Assembly: GCA_930367215.1 (NCBI GenBank)
Contig: OV884059.1
Coordinates: 148,984,511 to 149,048,510, forward strand
Source: Pollenia angustigena
Taxonomy: Eukaryota > Arthropoda > Insecta > Diptera > Polleniidae
Length of the DNA: 64,000 nucleotides
Reading direction: 5' to 3'
Positions 11,665 through 24,034 of this stretch are shown here, piece after piece; the stretch's first letter is position 1, and each line of letters begins with the position of its first letter. Under the pieces are notes generated by a model. That model made no database searches. It saw nothing but the letters and a program-made list of their open reading frames with translations, and was not told where the DNA came from. Position numbers and translations under genes: made by a program.

Positions 11665-13776
11665 CTGCGGTGCCATATTTTTTCATAAAAATTGCGCAAA
11701 AAGTTGTTTCACATCCACGTAACGGGTAAATCGTGTTTAGGGACAATAAATTTCGTTTTAGGAAATACATACATAAAGCTTTATGGAAATAATTACAATA
11801 ATATAGACTACAACTTCTTATACATGTTTATAGATTTTTTTGGTATTTTTTAAAAAAAATATTTTTCCACTTCCATTTAAAAAACTCTTTTAAGTCAAAA
11901 ACTCGTTTCAATAAATCGTATTTTATAACCATAAATTAAAAGTTGATATAAATAAATACAATATTAAAAATCCTATAATTATTAATTTATAGTTTGCTAA
12001 GTGTGTCAATAACAATTATGAGAGATATTCGATACAAATAAATGCATTAAATGGCAATAAAGTTTTGAAGAAAAAAAAAATGAGAAAAATAAACCTCCCA
12101 CTAAATTGTATCCTACAAAAGATTGTTATGACGCCCATTTGCTTAAAAAATTAAGGCGCCAATTTGTTTTAAATTGTTTTTCGAACACAATCAAAGTCAA
12201 AGAAATCAAAAGCAACAACATCGAAAACAACAACTGACAATTACTCTTTTGAAGACAACAAATTTGTTTTAGCAACATTTTTTTAAGCGGAACAGAAATG
12301 AAGTTGCAGCAACAACAAAAACAACTGCCATAAAAATAAATGTTCGAATGTTGAGCAATTGATAGCGAAGCAGATGCTGGTGGTAGTGTTTGCACTGATG
12401 CTGCTGATTATGACAAATACATGGATGATGACTTCATCATCGTCAGCTTTAAAACACAACAAAGTCAAACACAAATAGGCAGTTAGTTAGTTAGTTAGTA
12501 AGTTAGTTAGACAAGTCAGCATTACTACAAGTTCATGTTAAATTACAAGTTAATCCTTGGCTTTTAATTTACTTCATCTTCTTTTTCATCATATTTTATT
12601 ATTTTTTCATTTTCTCTCTATCATTTTTTTTTTTTTAAATACCATTGACCAAGCAATATCAACGGATGAAGGCTGGTTGGCTGGCTAAATGGTCGTCTGT
12701 TTGGCGTAATGTCGACAACAATGTTAATGGACTGCTTATTGTTGCTGCTGACGAAGATGTTATTGGTGGTGGTGATGACGAGAATCTTGATGACGACAGC
12801 AAAGTCTAAGCGGCGAAATGAATAGTTCAACTGTTCGGCGTTTGTTGGAAGCCGCAGAGTATGTAGTTAGTTGTTATTGCCACCATATTAAAAATATAAT
12901 CTTTAATACAGGCAAGCAACAGTAATGTGTACAACAATATTAACAGCAATAAAAACATTGACGATAAAATGCCAGCAACATTAATAAAGAGAGCAACGAC
13001 AACTAAAGCAAAACGATCGATTGCAATACAAGTTTTATCTAGCATGAGAGAAAAAGTATTTTCCTTGGGTGTACAAAAGGCCATATTTTTTATCATATTT
13101 AATCTTATTTTGTTATCCAACCTAAATAAAAAATTCATGGTTGTAAATACTGCCCATTATTAAGGATCTGAAAATTTACCGATCAGTTGATATTAAAATA
13201 AAATACAGACCCGGAAAGGATTTCCGATTTTTTACAATCAGCAGTAGTTCGTTTTTCAAGGATATTTCACTGGTTCCCGCTCTCAATTTCGTGAACTGCT
13301 TAAAAAGGTTTTTAAATGAACCAGGATTTCTAAAACTTGTGAGCACCGTAATCTGCCATCGACTGTTTTCGTCTTGAGATAAAAATCAATTTATATTTAT
13401 AAGGAACAAACACAAAAATTGATAAAGAATTTTTAAATTTCAGACTTGCGCTTCTTCTAGAAGTCGTACTTCTTCGAGTAAACGTTACAAAATGTTTTTA
13501 CTTAGCTCAAGTTAAATTTCTTTATCAAATCAAATTTTGAAAAAACAAATCTTAAAGTAACAAAGAAATTTCAAAAATCGAATCCCGGGATTTTTCGGGA
13601 TTCGGGGGTTTCGAAAATTAAAGGATAAATGCTTTTTATAAATATTTATTAAAAAAAAAAACGTCTTTTACAAACAAAAGTTTTTTAATTTATTTTTTGA
13701 AAGTTAAATATAAAAATTGAGAAAAGTGATTTGTTCCTTAATTAATGATTCATTTATTAAAAATTTATGTATACAC
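11665..13776. other. Low-copy intergenic or intronic DNA with simple repeats
   Basis: No gene recognised. CAA/GTT/GAT-rich runs (12180-12460 and 12700-12960) and a (GTTA)n run at 12483-12515 look like typical fly non-coding single-copy DNA. A short mirrored GGGATTCGGG/AATCCCGGG patch is at 13580-13605. It could be an intron of an undetected gene or hold regulatory DNA; nothing shows either. Confidence 0.4.
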
Positions 13777-14077
13777 CAGAGAACGGCTTTGTGCAATTAA
13801 AAAAAAATCGCATTAAATGAACAGCATTAAATACACTCACTTGCGGTCATAAATACAATCAAACATGCGCAACCGCAAACTTTCGCTGCTGGTTTGCAGT
13901 CATTCAACAAAAATGCAAAGAATGCACTTTTAATAAAAAACGAATACATGCAAAAATCAAATGTGTACGAAACGATGTAAAAATTACCAACGTTGAACTT
14001 TGTTTTGCAAGCAAAGAGTGAATGTAAATTTGAGCGTATGAATAAATCAAGAAAAATTGTGATTTTGCAGTTCTCTG
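13777..14077. mobile_element. hAT-type element, CAGAGAAC family, short copy (301 bp)
   Basis: CAGAGAACGGCTTTG at the left and TTTGCAGTTCTCTG at the right, flanked by perfect 8-bp duplications GTATACAC (13769-13776 and 14078-14085). The right duplication overlaps the first bases of the TA element at 14083, so this hAT landed across that element's terminus. Non-coding. Confidence 0.9.
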
Positions 14078-14082
14078 GTATA

Positions 14083-15049
14083 CACTGATAGAAAAATGCT
14101 TCTTCATATTGATGATGCCCTAACATCAAAATTGTGACATCAATGTTACTACAAATGGCATCAATGATGCAAAAAGTAACATCAATCCAAGGCCTAACGT
14201 CTTCGTACAATTTTGTAATTTTTTACGTGTCATCTATGTTATGACTATAGTGACATCAATTCGATGCCACATTTTGTATATTAATAACATTATTATATAT
14301 GATTACAATGTATTATACACAGAAAAAATTATTTTTCCAATACAAACAAAAAATTTGTAGAATCAAACAATTTTTTGTCTGAAATCGGTCCTTTTAACAA
14401 ATTCGCATATTCAAACAATTTATTTGCATATTGTTTATTGAAAAAAACACCGACTTTTTCAAACAAATTATTTAACTGAATCAAACAAAAAGTTTACTGG
14501 AATTTATATAAATTTCAAACAAATAATTTTGCTGAATCAAACAAAAAAGTTTTTGCACAAGCAATTGTATATTTTTTAATTATTTAGTTAAATACATAAA
14601 ATTTTTAAAATAGAATCATTACGAAAACCATAATATGGTGCTGGTGACTTATTATTGAGAGTTCTGCTGTGAACAAAGGTCGTAATTCAACAAACGTCAA
14701 ACAATCATGTGTAACGGGTTAGTAAATAATAATATGTATTCTCCCACTTTGACTTAAGTCAATTCCAATGACTTTGACTTAATGACAAACTGTCATTAAA
14801 TTGATCCTAATGTGTCCTTTCTCCGATGTTACTTCGTCATCGCACTGAGGACATGTTCGTCATTTCTGTGATACCGATGTGTCATCCCATTGATGACATT
14901 ATTTAGTTTTGACATTGATGACACTTTGGCCAAGTGATGTTAAGGTTGACATCACCATTATGAAAAGTGTCATGGAGTCAAAAACGAAGACACTTGTCAT
15001 AGTACTGATGTCAAAATACATCAGCGTTACGAGGCCTTTTCTATCAGTG
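14083..15049. mobile_element. TA-flanked element with CACTGATAGAAAA ends
   Basis: CACTGATAGAAAA at the left, TTTTCTATCAGTG at the right, TA on both sides (14081-14082 and 15050-15051). The arms are full of TGATGTCA/TGACATCA and TGATGACAC words. A different sequence occupies 14326-14750: it begins TA|CACAGAAAAAATT, has AATCAAACAA repeats, and contains the core module 14578-14745. So it is either a composite or the host of an insertion. No coding capacity; Tc1/mariner-type MITE by target site. Confidence 0.8.
14578..14745. repeat. Core module shared by three unrelated-looking elements
   Basis: ATTTAGTTAAATAC ... GAGAGTTCTGCTGTGAACAA ... CATGTGTAACGGGT occurs here, at 55589-55750 and, more diverged, at 1395-1535. 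In each case it lies in the centre of an element whose arms and ends are different. No open frame is conserved. It may be an ancestral interior or a captured segment. Confidence 0.6.
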
Positions 15050-15390
15050 TATGATAAAAAAAAAAACAATGCACGAGATTTCAACCAATGGGTTAATTGA
15101 TTCAACTAAAAAAATATTTACCATAAGTTCTATATTTTATTCAATTACCTCAGTTGATTCAAACTAAATAAAAAAATAATATTGTAATTGATTTATTTGT
15201 AAGATTCTATTAACATTTTTATTAAATGAATTATTAAAATTTGAATTCGAAATTAATTATGTAAGTGGGTTAAAAAAAAACCAAATAAAAACAAAAACAA
15301 ATTGCTTTGCCAGTTCAGTTTTTTATGCCATGCACTTGCGAATTAATTGGATTATCAGCTTGTTTCTATGCGCATTTCACCGGTTGCTTA

Positions 15391-15564
15391 CCTGGGGTTT
15401 GCACATGAAAGTACTTTCTTGCAAGTGGAGCATACGTATTATCAACGAAAAATCGAAGAAACAGCCGATTGGCTGAATGTACAAAAATTATATGTGTGTG
15501 TTAGTGAAAAAGTGTGAGTGTATTGCGACTTTCAAGAAATTTACTTTCATGTGTAAATGCTAGG
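15391..15564. mobile_element. PIF/Harbinger-like MITE, 174 bp
   Basis: Imperfect inverted ends (CCTGGGGTTTGCACATGAAA and the complement of CCTAGCATTTACACATGAAA) extend about 30 bp inward. TTA flanks both ends (15388-15390 and 15565-15567). It interrupts a dispersed repeat whose uninterrupted form is at 34016-34079 (GGTTGCTTAGAC), which confirms the boundaries. TTA/TAA duplications are the hallmark of PIF/Harbinger. Confidence 0.75.
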
Positions 15565-15567
15565 TTA

Positions 15568-17850
15568 GGCCAGATCATAAGAAAATATTCACCAAAAAAA
15601 AAAATGTTTAGCAAACAAAACTGCAGAGTGATGAAATATTTTGAATTTTGATAAATATATTGTTTCTGCCTTCATTGGTCGCCCAAAAAAAAAACATGCG
15701 ATTGCATATTTACGGTTTCCCTGATCATAAGTTTGTATGTATGAGTACGCTTATGTTAGTAGGATATGACAGTACATCTCAAAAAGCATTACAGATACAA
15801 TTTAAGACAGCAAATCTTATTGCTTTTTACTGCCTCATTACCTCAATGAGGTAGTTAAGCGTATTCGTTTAAATGCTTAACTCGCAAAATTACCCAAATA
15901 AATTGGCTTTTTGGCGAGGTAATTATCTGTGGAATACTGTATTGAGTTTTCACAATACTGAAAATATAATTTCGATTCTACTGAAAGATTTAGAAATAAA
16001 ATTGCTTTCGAATCGAAAAAGTATTCGATCACGACTGCCAGAATAAGCCCCCAGATTTTGGATTCAGAAAAGGAGTATTAAAAATATATACAACCCATAA
16101 CTAACTCATTTTTTTGAAATGGTCGGTAGGTCAAACCAATATTGAGCTGACGATATTTGATTTTTTTATTCGAATTACGAAAAAAATCCTGCGATATAAT
16201 TAAATCATACGGTTGGAAGCAAATTTGATTGTCATAATAAATCTCGTTTTCTAAATAAATGCTATTTTTTCTACATCTACTAAATTCTTATCCGTTTTGC
16301 TTTTCTCGCAAGTCACTTGAACATTTTAGCTGCTTAAACGTTGACGTCTTTGTGGTGGTATTTCATTTTCTCAAATGGATCTTTTAGGTTGGCGGCCAGC
16401 ATTTATCTGTAAGCTCGATGAAGTTTACAAATTAAGACATTTTAGCATTCTCGTGGTCACACCAAAAAATAAGATGAAGGAAGCACTTACAGTAAAACGA
16501 CTCAAACCAAAAATACCTAGTCGGGAAAAAAAACCTTAAATAATCAAGCAAAGCAGCAACAACCAATTAAACCGCCACTGAAGTGTTGTAGTTGTTATTG
16601 TTGTCGTCGTCGTAAGGGTAATGATGTTAATTAAAATGTACAACTGTTTGAATGAATGTTGCTGCTGCTGCTTCTACTGCTAACTGAATGTGTTGCTATT
16701 GAAATTCGATACTCCTGTGTTAACGGGCACTCATCGTCGTTGCTATTTGTTGCTGTATTATATTGTTGCTATTTGTTGTTATTGCTGGTTGTACTGATTT
16801 AACAACACGGATAACAAGACCGCAACTTTAAGCTTTAGCCAGCCAGCGTGCCTGCCTGCCTGCTTGGTTACTTGATTACCTCAATGACTGGGGCTGGTTG
16901 GCTCGCTTAGCATCGCCTGGCTAATGGTTGCTGTCACACTAAAAACGATAAAAAACGTAGTGAAAAACTTATTTAGTATGAAATAAAACGAAATGTTGCA
17001 CAAAACGAAGGAAAATAATTCTTCCAATAATGACGTTACATGTTCATACGTAATTGTAATTTATTGTTATGCAAGTGTGTAATTAATTCGATTATAAAAA
17101 TGCAACAACGCCAACAACAACAAAAGGTTGCCGAAACAAAACTGACAACAACACCAATAAAAAAACATTTATTGTCCCTATAAATCAACAGTGTCCAACC
17201 ATTCAGTCACATTTTATTGCTAAAATTGCAATTGTAACAAATAAAAGTGAAATTTGGTTTCTTTGAAGTGGGGAAATTTTTCTCTTATATTACAGAGATG
17301 TGATGTTAGATTTTTGACGCAGTGTTAGAGAATATTAGATACAAACACATCTTAAGCCATTGTCCAAGCTGACTTGACTCTACTGAAAGGATAAAAGATC
17401 CTTTTTAATAAGAGAGATTTCTTCAAAGTGGGAGTTGACAAAGAGGTATTTAAAGGATTTATCCACCTCTTCTAAATTGCATTGTTTTAGTCTAATCCTA
17501 AATTACTCTGAGTGAATTCATCCTACCAACTCTAGCTCTAAACAGCCTTGTTAAATTAAAAGAGAACCGGAGACAAACTTTAGCACCAACCAACATTTTT
17601 AAGATTTGCTTATCAGGCATTTAGGTTTAAACTCCACTTTCAATGTAATTACTTTTACTTTACCTAACCAGTCCAGAATCTTAAGTTCTGCAGACTACTG
17701 CTTCCTATTGGACTAGATAAGTTTTTGGCCAGCTGCGGTCTTTTAGGATTGAAATGTTGGTTGCTGCCTTAATGTCCTAGATTTAAGGGTCTTACGCACA
17801 TCCGCAACAAGAAAACGCGTGCCGCTTATGTTTAGGTACGGCTGTTAGTT
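15568..17850. other. Low-copy non-coding DNA with CAA/CTG simple repeats
   Basis: No gene recognised. GTTGCTGCTGCTGC-type and CAACAACAAC-type runs at 16550-16800 and 17095-17160. No transposon terminus found. Nothing else that I can interpret. Confidence 0.4.
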
Positions 17851-17854
17851 CCTT

Positions 17855-18089
17855 AAGTCCCCGTCCAGACTTTGAAACATTTGCAGCGAAACATTTGAGT
17901 TTGTAGGTGAAATGGAAAAGACAAATGACAAAGTGTACTTTGTTTCAGTTATGTAAGTTTGTTATTTAAAAAAGAAGAAAAATGGAAGGCTACGAAATAA
18001 ACAAAATAAATTTGTGGACGAGAATGCAGTTTTAAATAAGAATTTATAAAAGTAAAGCTGCAAATGTTTTATAATCTAGACACGGACTT
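17855..18089. mobile_element. MITE, 235 bp
   Basis: AAGTCCCCGTCCAGACTTTG at the left pairs with CTAGACACGGACTT at the right; inside, AAACATTTGCAGC pairs with GCTGCAAATGTTT. About 33 bp of imperfect inverted repeat. No clear target duplication. Non-coding. Confidence 0.65.
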
Positions 18090-18106
18090 CTGAAACCAAA
18101 CTAGGG

Positions 18107-19075
18107 ATGGGCAAATTGGAAAAATATATCGATATATATCGAATCGATATTTTTTAAGAGTATCGATATTTATTTTTTCAAAAATATCGATGTATTGATA
18201 TATAGAACGTATTACCAAATTAAAAAATTTAATATACATGCCCAAATCTAATTATTATTCCAAATATATATAGGCACATATGGAGGGTTCAAAGCTGAAC
18301 CGAACCAAGTCATAAAATAAAATACATATATGTATTTCAAAACTGGTGTGAAATTCTTCGCAAATTTTAACTCTATCGAGTTTGGTAACGGACTAAATCA
18401 AAAAGTTTTTCGTTCCAAAGGTAACGGTAATAAACCCATGTCAATGGCTCCAGAAATTAATGACAATTCACTTACTCAAACTCAAAATATTATCGAATTT
18501 TCATTTTTGACTTGGTTCGCTTCAGCTCTGAGCCCTCCATATATTGTTCCAAAACCGCATAAAATAAATCTTTTCAAGTTCGTTTGACTTTACTGTTTTA
18601 ATTAGAAATATGCAAGGTAAAACCCCCGCTTCTTTCTTAATTCTTCTTCTAATACATGCAGTCTACAACTAACATGAAATGCTTAACATTAACACTAAAA
18701 TGATGTTAGTGTTAAGTATAGAATCATCATGTTAGAGGTTTTCTCATGTTGGAACGCGTTTGTTAATGCAAATGTTTTAAGAACGCTTTTATAACCATGT
18801 TTTAACAGAAAATCATGTCAGTTGGAGACGGGGAGTTATTGATCTTCATATTAGTTTATAAAAACATATGGTGCTTGCAGTGATGCCAATTTTTAAATAC
18901 ATATTGTTTGAAAAAACGGATAAAATTTTGAGTGTTTAATGAAAACTGACTTTTAAAAATATCGAGTTCGATAGTCGTATTTTAATATCGATACATCGAT
19001 ATTTCGGTATTTTAAATATCGGCGATATATATCGATTATTTTTTTTTAAAATATCGATATTTTGACCAAACCAAA
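18107..19075. repeat. Two ATATCGATATAT-rich patches, possible ends of one element
   Basis: 18125-18205 and 18955-19065 are dense in ATCGAT and ATATATCGAT words. The left patch is preceded by TAGGGATGGGCAA, which fits a hAT-like terminus. No right terminus or duplication was identified. Between them lie the 18278-18542 MITE and a stretch with AACATGATTTTCTG-like words (18660-18830). Confidence 0.35.
18278..18542. mobile_element. MITE, 265 bp
   Basis: ATATGGAGGGTTCAAAGCTG followed by AACCGAACCAAGTCA is mirrored by TGACTTGGTTCGCTTCAGCT followed by CTGAGCCCTCCATAT, with about three mismatches over 31 bp. The open frame across it is not conserved coding sequence. Class not determined. Confidence 0.7.
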
Positions 19076-20580
19076 CCAAATAAGATCCTGAATATGAACT
19101 GTAAGTTCGAAATATATACATAGATCGAAAATAACGTCTTTTTATTTATAAGGATTTAGAAGAGGCAAAACCAAAAGCACAGCGAAATATTATAATTGAT
19201 CCAGCAGTACAAATTTTAATACATAATTATTCTGTCAATCTCTTATTTTTGACTTAAAATAATGAATGACAACAAACCACATTAATTTCAACTCTTATTG
19301 ACCACCATTTTAGGATTCTTAAAAAAAAAAAAAAAAATAAAAAACAAACTTTCTCAAAAACGATAAAAGAAAAATAAATAAAGAAAGAAAGAAAGAAGAA
19401 AAGCTCAAATTAAAATACAGAAGAACATGACTGATGACAATTTCTTTGGGGTTTATTTCGCTCTTTTTAGTTTTGGCTTAAAATCATGATGCCACGATCC
19501 AGTAATTTAATGCAACAAAGTCAACAGCAACAAAAAATAGAAAAACAACAAATAAATAACTTCCACTTTTAAAGTCAACGTTCAATTTTCATCGTGTTTT
19601 TGTAGCACCTTCAAAAACTAACAACCACAACGAAGAGTTAAAACTCTAAAATAAAACAAATAAAAAGACAAATAAATGGTACATAAATTTGCAAATTTTC
19701 AATTGATTGCAGAGAAATTAACAAAAACAATAGGACTTTAAAGAAAAAGAAAAAATTGGACTACATGTCACGTGCTAGTTTTTTTTCGATGTATGTTTGC
19801 ATGAATGTTCTTCTTGAATAAACAATTTAAAACAAAAAATATTTAATAAATACCCTACGACATAAGCAAACACAATTTAACTCGTGCTAAATTAATCTAA
19901 TGTATGAATTCACGGCCCTTTGTTCCAACTTGGAACCATAGGAATCAATATATGAATTCACTAGTAAATAAAGGAATCAAATCTTTAAGGTAATGCATAA
20001 AACCGATTTTAGAAAAGCTTTCTCTAAGTTATAAAACAGAGAAAAATGTGTTTAAATTTATTTTGTATATTTGGGATAACAGACCCGATCAACTCTACAC
20101 TTACTTCTCTTCTTTGAATAGCAACAGCAGCTTTACTTTAATATTTTGTCTACGGCAATAAATCAGCTTCAAATCTATCATCTTTAAGATCTCACTTCCT
20201 GTGATATGGACTTGAGCCACAGCCACCACGTGGTTGTTAAAGTTACCTCGCTAATAACTAGTCCAGAAGCTTAGAGTCTGACTCTTTTTGTTTGTGTAAT
20301 ACCAGATTGGTCTCTGATAGAGCCCGATATTTATTTTAATTACCTGCTAATTTAAGGTACAGCTTTTATCCGTTGATATTCTGAAAAATAATATAATCGT
20401 GAAAATACGATCTTTGCAAATGCGAAACTCTATTGATCTAATTGTCATTTAAGAAATATCGAACAGATTATCAGTTTGTATTTAAGTTAAAAGTTTTGTG
20501 ATATTTATTAAAATTTATGGCCATTGATTGGGATGAAATTAACTCAATCAGAAAAAATTATTTATAATTGGTTTGGATTA
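19076..20580. other. Low-copy AT-rich DNA
   Basis: No gene or element recognised. A (GAAA)n tract is at 19378-19402 and A-rich tracts near 19320-19370. Nothing else to report. Confidence 0.35.
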
Positions 20581-20584
20581 TTAA

Positions 20585-20960
20585 GGGCCTGTATGGTTGA
20601 CAGGTGACAGCGACGTATCACTCTTGGTATCCGTTGTCATGAGACACTGTCTTATAGGTAGGCATGCACTGCGTTTGGGAGCCGGACACTATGAATACTG
20701 CCGCAGCTGTGATGGCAAGGAGGAGGAGGAGGAAAACGTAAAACACCTTCGAGAAAACGACTGACCGAAATGAAATCCGTCACATTTGACGGATTCTGCG
20801 GGGTCTCTGGCGTTTAACTGGAGCGCTTTTTAAGCTTCATTCGAAGTTCAGGTTGGTTCTGCGGTGGGGGTTCTGTTTTGTGGAACTCTACGGTATCACA
20901 ATGGGTCTAAGTGTGTCAGATGGATACTGACTGTCATTTATACCAAACCTAATCTTATCT
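20585..20960 (+). pseudogene. LINE 3' end (RNase H / Cys-rich C-terminus)
   Basis: The + frame at 20629-20760 reads VMRHCLIGRHALRLG and EYCRSCDGKEEEEENVKHL, the tail of insect Jockey/I-type retrotransposon polyproteins (…TGHCLIGRHA…CRSC…EEE…V.HL). After a stop the expected FLSFIRSSGWF tail appears in another frame near 20825-20860. The 3' UTR-like ATCACAATGGGTCTAAGTGT follows. It is a 5'-truncated, decayed copy with no poly(A) seen. Confidence 0.75.
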
Positions 20961-21164
20961 AGTAGGACCTGTGTCAGATATTTTAACATAACAAAGGTTG
21001 GTAAACTTTTTTTGTTTCAAAACGGAGCCAATCGCTGCTCGCATCATCCTTAATTTAAGCAAAAAGTTCTTACTGATTTTTAGAGACATTTAAGTTAATA
21101 TCTTCAAGTATTTAAAGTGCATTTTTTTTATTTCAATTCGAGCTGCTTCGCTCGGTAGCTGATT

Positions 21165-21960
21165 ACTAATGATCGATGGAGCCGTTTTCTGATTCAAGGT
21201 AAATCGAAAAAAGTGGCAAAATTTTCTTTCCGTAAAAACCTAAGTTGGACCATGGCGATCATTATAAAGAAAAAAATCGCCCAAATAAATAGAAAAAGTG
21301 GGCGTAAAAGTAGGCGTGGTAAATTTTTCTTTCGATGAAAACTTAAAATAGATTAATACGAACATTTGAAAAAAAAAATTAGTCAAATCGATGGAACCGT
21401 TTTCTGATTTTAGGTAAATCGAAAAAAGTGTGCGTAAAAGTAGGCGGGGCAAAATATTCTTTCCATAAAAACCTAAGTTGGACCATGGCGATCATTTTAA
21501 AGAAAAAATCGCCCAAATAAATAGAAAAAGTGGGCGTAAAAGTAGGCGTGGTAAATTTTTCATTCGATGAAAACTTAAAATAGATTAATACGAACATTTG
21601 AAAACAAATTGATGGAACCGTTTTCTGATTTTAGGTAAATCGAAAAAAGTGTGCGTAAAAGTAGGCGGGGCAAAATATTCTTTCCATAAAAACCTAAGTT
21701 GGACCATGGCGATCATTTTAAAGAAAAAAATCGCCCAAATAAATAGAAAAAGTGGGCGTAAGAGTAGGCGTGGTAAATTTTTCTTTCGATGAAAACTTAA
21801 AATAGATTAATACGAACATTTGAAAACAAATTGATGGAACCGTTTTCTGATTTTAGGTAAATCGAAAAAAGTGTGCGTAAAAGTAGGCGGGGAAAAATAT
21901 TCTTTCCATAAAAACCTAAGTTGAACCATGGCGATCATTTTAAAGAAAAAATCGTCCAAT
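21165..21960. repeat. Minisatellite, ~3.6 units of ~220 bp
   Basis: Units start with TTTTCTGAT at 21185, 21400, 21621 and 21843 (spacings 215, 221 and 222). Each contains AAGTGGGCGTAAAAGTAGGCG, CTAAGTTGGACCATGGCGAT and AATCGCCCAAATAAATAG. The first unit is the most diverged. Open frames through the array (minus 21240-21597) reflect the repeat and not a gene. Confidence 0.85.
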
Positions 21961-23050
21961 GCGATCAGCAACACACAACATTTCATTTTTATTATATAGA
22001 AATTTCAATATTTTCGTTAACACATTCATACTTTTATAATTTGATGCGAATTTTCTTTCAAATTCTGTTTCCTTGTTTAAAAATACAGTCAAGAAAACAG
22101 TTGATTGCTAGTGATTAAACATATTCTGCCCTCATAAATCTTGATAATATAAGTATAAAAGAAATTGCCTTTAAATTGCGTGCAGGCTACGTCAAAGCTT
22201 TAATTTTTTTTTAAATTTTGACAAGTAATTGTGTAAAAACCTGGAAAGCAAAACTTAAGTGTGTGACTGCAGCGTTAGATAAAGTCAAAAATCGTTGTTT
22301 TATTAATCCGATTTTTAACAAGTTTAGTCGTTTTGCTTTGATTCAAAAATATTTCTTGAATAACTTTCTTTAAACATCGATTTTAAGTTATAGTTAGCAC
22401 CATTAAATGTAACAAATAAAAGTTTTAGTGAAGATGAATTCCCGAATTTTAAAAATATTTTTTCTGAAAATTAATAAAAAAAAAAGTTCCCGAACAGGGA
22501 GCCAATCTAAAACTAATTAATTGTCAATTTTAATTTATTTTTGAGCCTAATTAAGAGATTCTAAATTTTATTTTCGAAAAAGCCTCTTTGGAAGTTATCA
22601 ACACAATCTATACTACTCTGATACTTTCTGTAGGGTGTAAAAAAACAATAAATTTGAAGGAAATCTAACAACACCGCTATATCAAAAAATAAAATTCGCC
22701 AAAATCAACCACTAAAGATTTTACTCACATACAAACATACATCATTACGTCCGATCGTCTGTCCGTTAGTTTTAGAGAGACAAGCAACCAACAGAATTTT
22801 AAATAAAAACAAAAGTCGTGATGATGAGGTCGTTGTCGGTCGTTTGTTAGATTTTTTTCCATCGTTTAACTTTGACTTAAACGACTTATATGGTGGACGT
22901 GTTTTTGTTGTTGGTGTCTGTCGTTTTGGGTGACTGCCGGGAGCGATTTGTATTTTAAACTTCAAACTTTACTTACTGTCAACTACTAAAAACATCAACC
23001 ACAATGACAACAACAATATCAAATGTTTAACTTCTTATTCGTTAGTTGTT
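21961..23050. other. Unannotated AT-rich DNA
   Basis: No gene or element recognised. A (AAAAC)/(GTTTTTGTTGTTGG)-type simple repeat is at 22900-22920. Confidence 0.35.
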
Positions 23051-24034
23051 ATACCCTCCACCACAATTAGTTGCGAAGAGGGTATATAAAGTTTGTCATT
23101 CCGTGTGAAACTTTTTTATTATTCATCTCAGACCCCATAAAGTATATATATTCTGGGTCCTTGAGTAATTCTAAGTCGATTTAGCCATGTCCGTCTGTCT
23201 GTCCGTCTGTGCGTCTGTTGAAAACACGCTCACTTTCGAACAACTCAAAAGAAATGAACAAACTTGGTGCCAAATTGCTTGTAGTTATCCTAAGCAGTTT
23301 GGGATTGAAATCCAGCAAAATCGGTTCAGTAGGACCAGTGCTATGAATAAAAATGTGGAACCACCACCTAAAAAAATTGATAATTTTGTTACAAAAAATA
23401 ACATAAATGCTGGAGCAAGGAACGGAATGAGATAAGATTTTGCAAAAATTTGTTTTATTTGACTGGAAATTACGCTGTTAAATTTCGTGAAGATCCGTCC
23501 ATAACTTACCCTAAGCCCCATATAAACACTACTCCCGGAAAACAGTTTAGTACGCCTAAAATTGTAAAAAATAACGCTAGCGTAACAAAACTTGGTACGT
23601 CACAGTTTAGGACTATAAATGATACTGTGAAATTTCGTGAAGATCGGTACATAATTTACCCTAGGTCCCATAGAAACCCTACTCCCGGAAAACAGCTTAG
23701 TACACCTTAAACCATAATTAATAATGCTATCACAACAGAAATTAGTACGTCACAGTTTTAAAGGACTAGAAATGACGCTGTGAAATTTCGTGATGATCGG
23801 TCTATAATTTACCCTAGGCCCCATATAAACCCTACTACCGGAAAACAGTTTAATCGCCTAAAACCAAAATTAATAACAAATCGTCACAGTTTAAGATAAT
23901 AATAACATATGTTATTATTTATCTTAAACTGTGACGATTTGTTATTAATTTTGGTTTTAACATATGTTATTATTATCTGTATGATATCATACAGATATTA
24001 CTCCTTAAACATTCGAACTGTCGGTGGAGGGTAT
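23051..24034 (+). mobile_element. Tandem-repeat element with 12-bp inverted ends (complete copy)
   Basis: Bounded by perfect 12-bp inverted ends: ATACCCTCCACC (23051-23062) and GGTGGAGGGTAT (24023-24034). Next come CCCATAAAGTATATATATTC, a GTCCGTCTGTC run, and about 2.5 units of the same roughly 150-bp repeat seen at the left edge of the window, in the opposite orientation. It contains a ~97-bp palindrome (23861-23957). No obvious target duplication and no coding capacity; the open frames inside are incidental. Confidence 0.75.
23861..23957. repeat. Near-perfect 97-bp palindrome
   Basis: AAACCAAAATTAATAACAAA at the left is mirrored by the complementary sequence ending at 23957, about the centre ACATATGT (23905-23912). 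Apart from one extra T near 23920 the two arms match throughout. It could extrude as a cruciform or hairpin, or reflect an inverted repair or assembly event. Confidence 0.9.

Noticed and set aside
13904..14210. Minus-strand frames of 67 and 127 codons
   Set aside because: They cross the junction of two transposable elements (13777-14077 and 14083-15049), so cannot be one gene.
21240..21597. Minus-strand frames in the minisatellite
   Set aside because: Frame kept by the ~220-bp repeat unit only; no start, domain or codon bias.
23187..23710. Two + strand open frames in the tandem-repeat element
   Set aside because: They run through ~150-bp repeat units and a GTCCGTCTGTC tract; no domain and not conserved in the other copy at the left edge.
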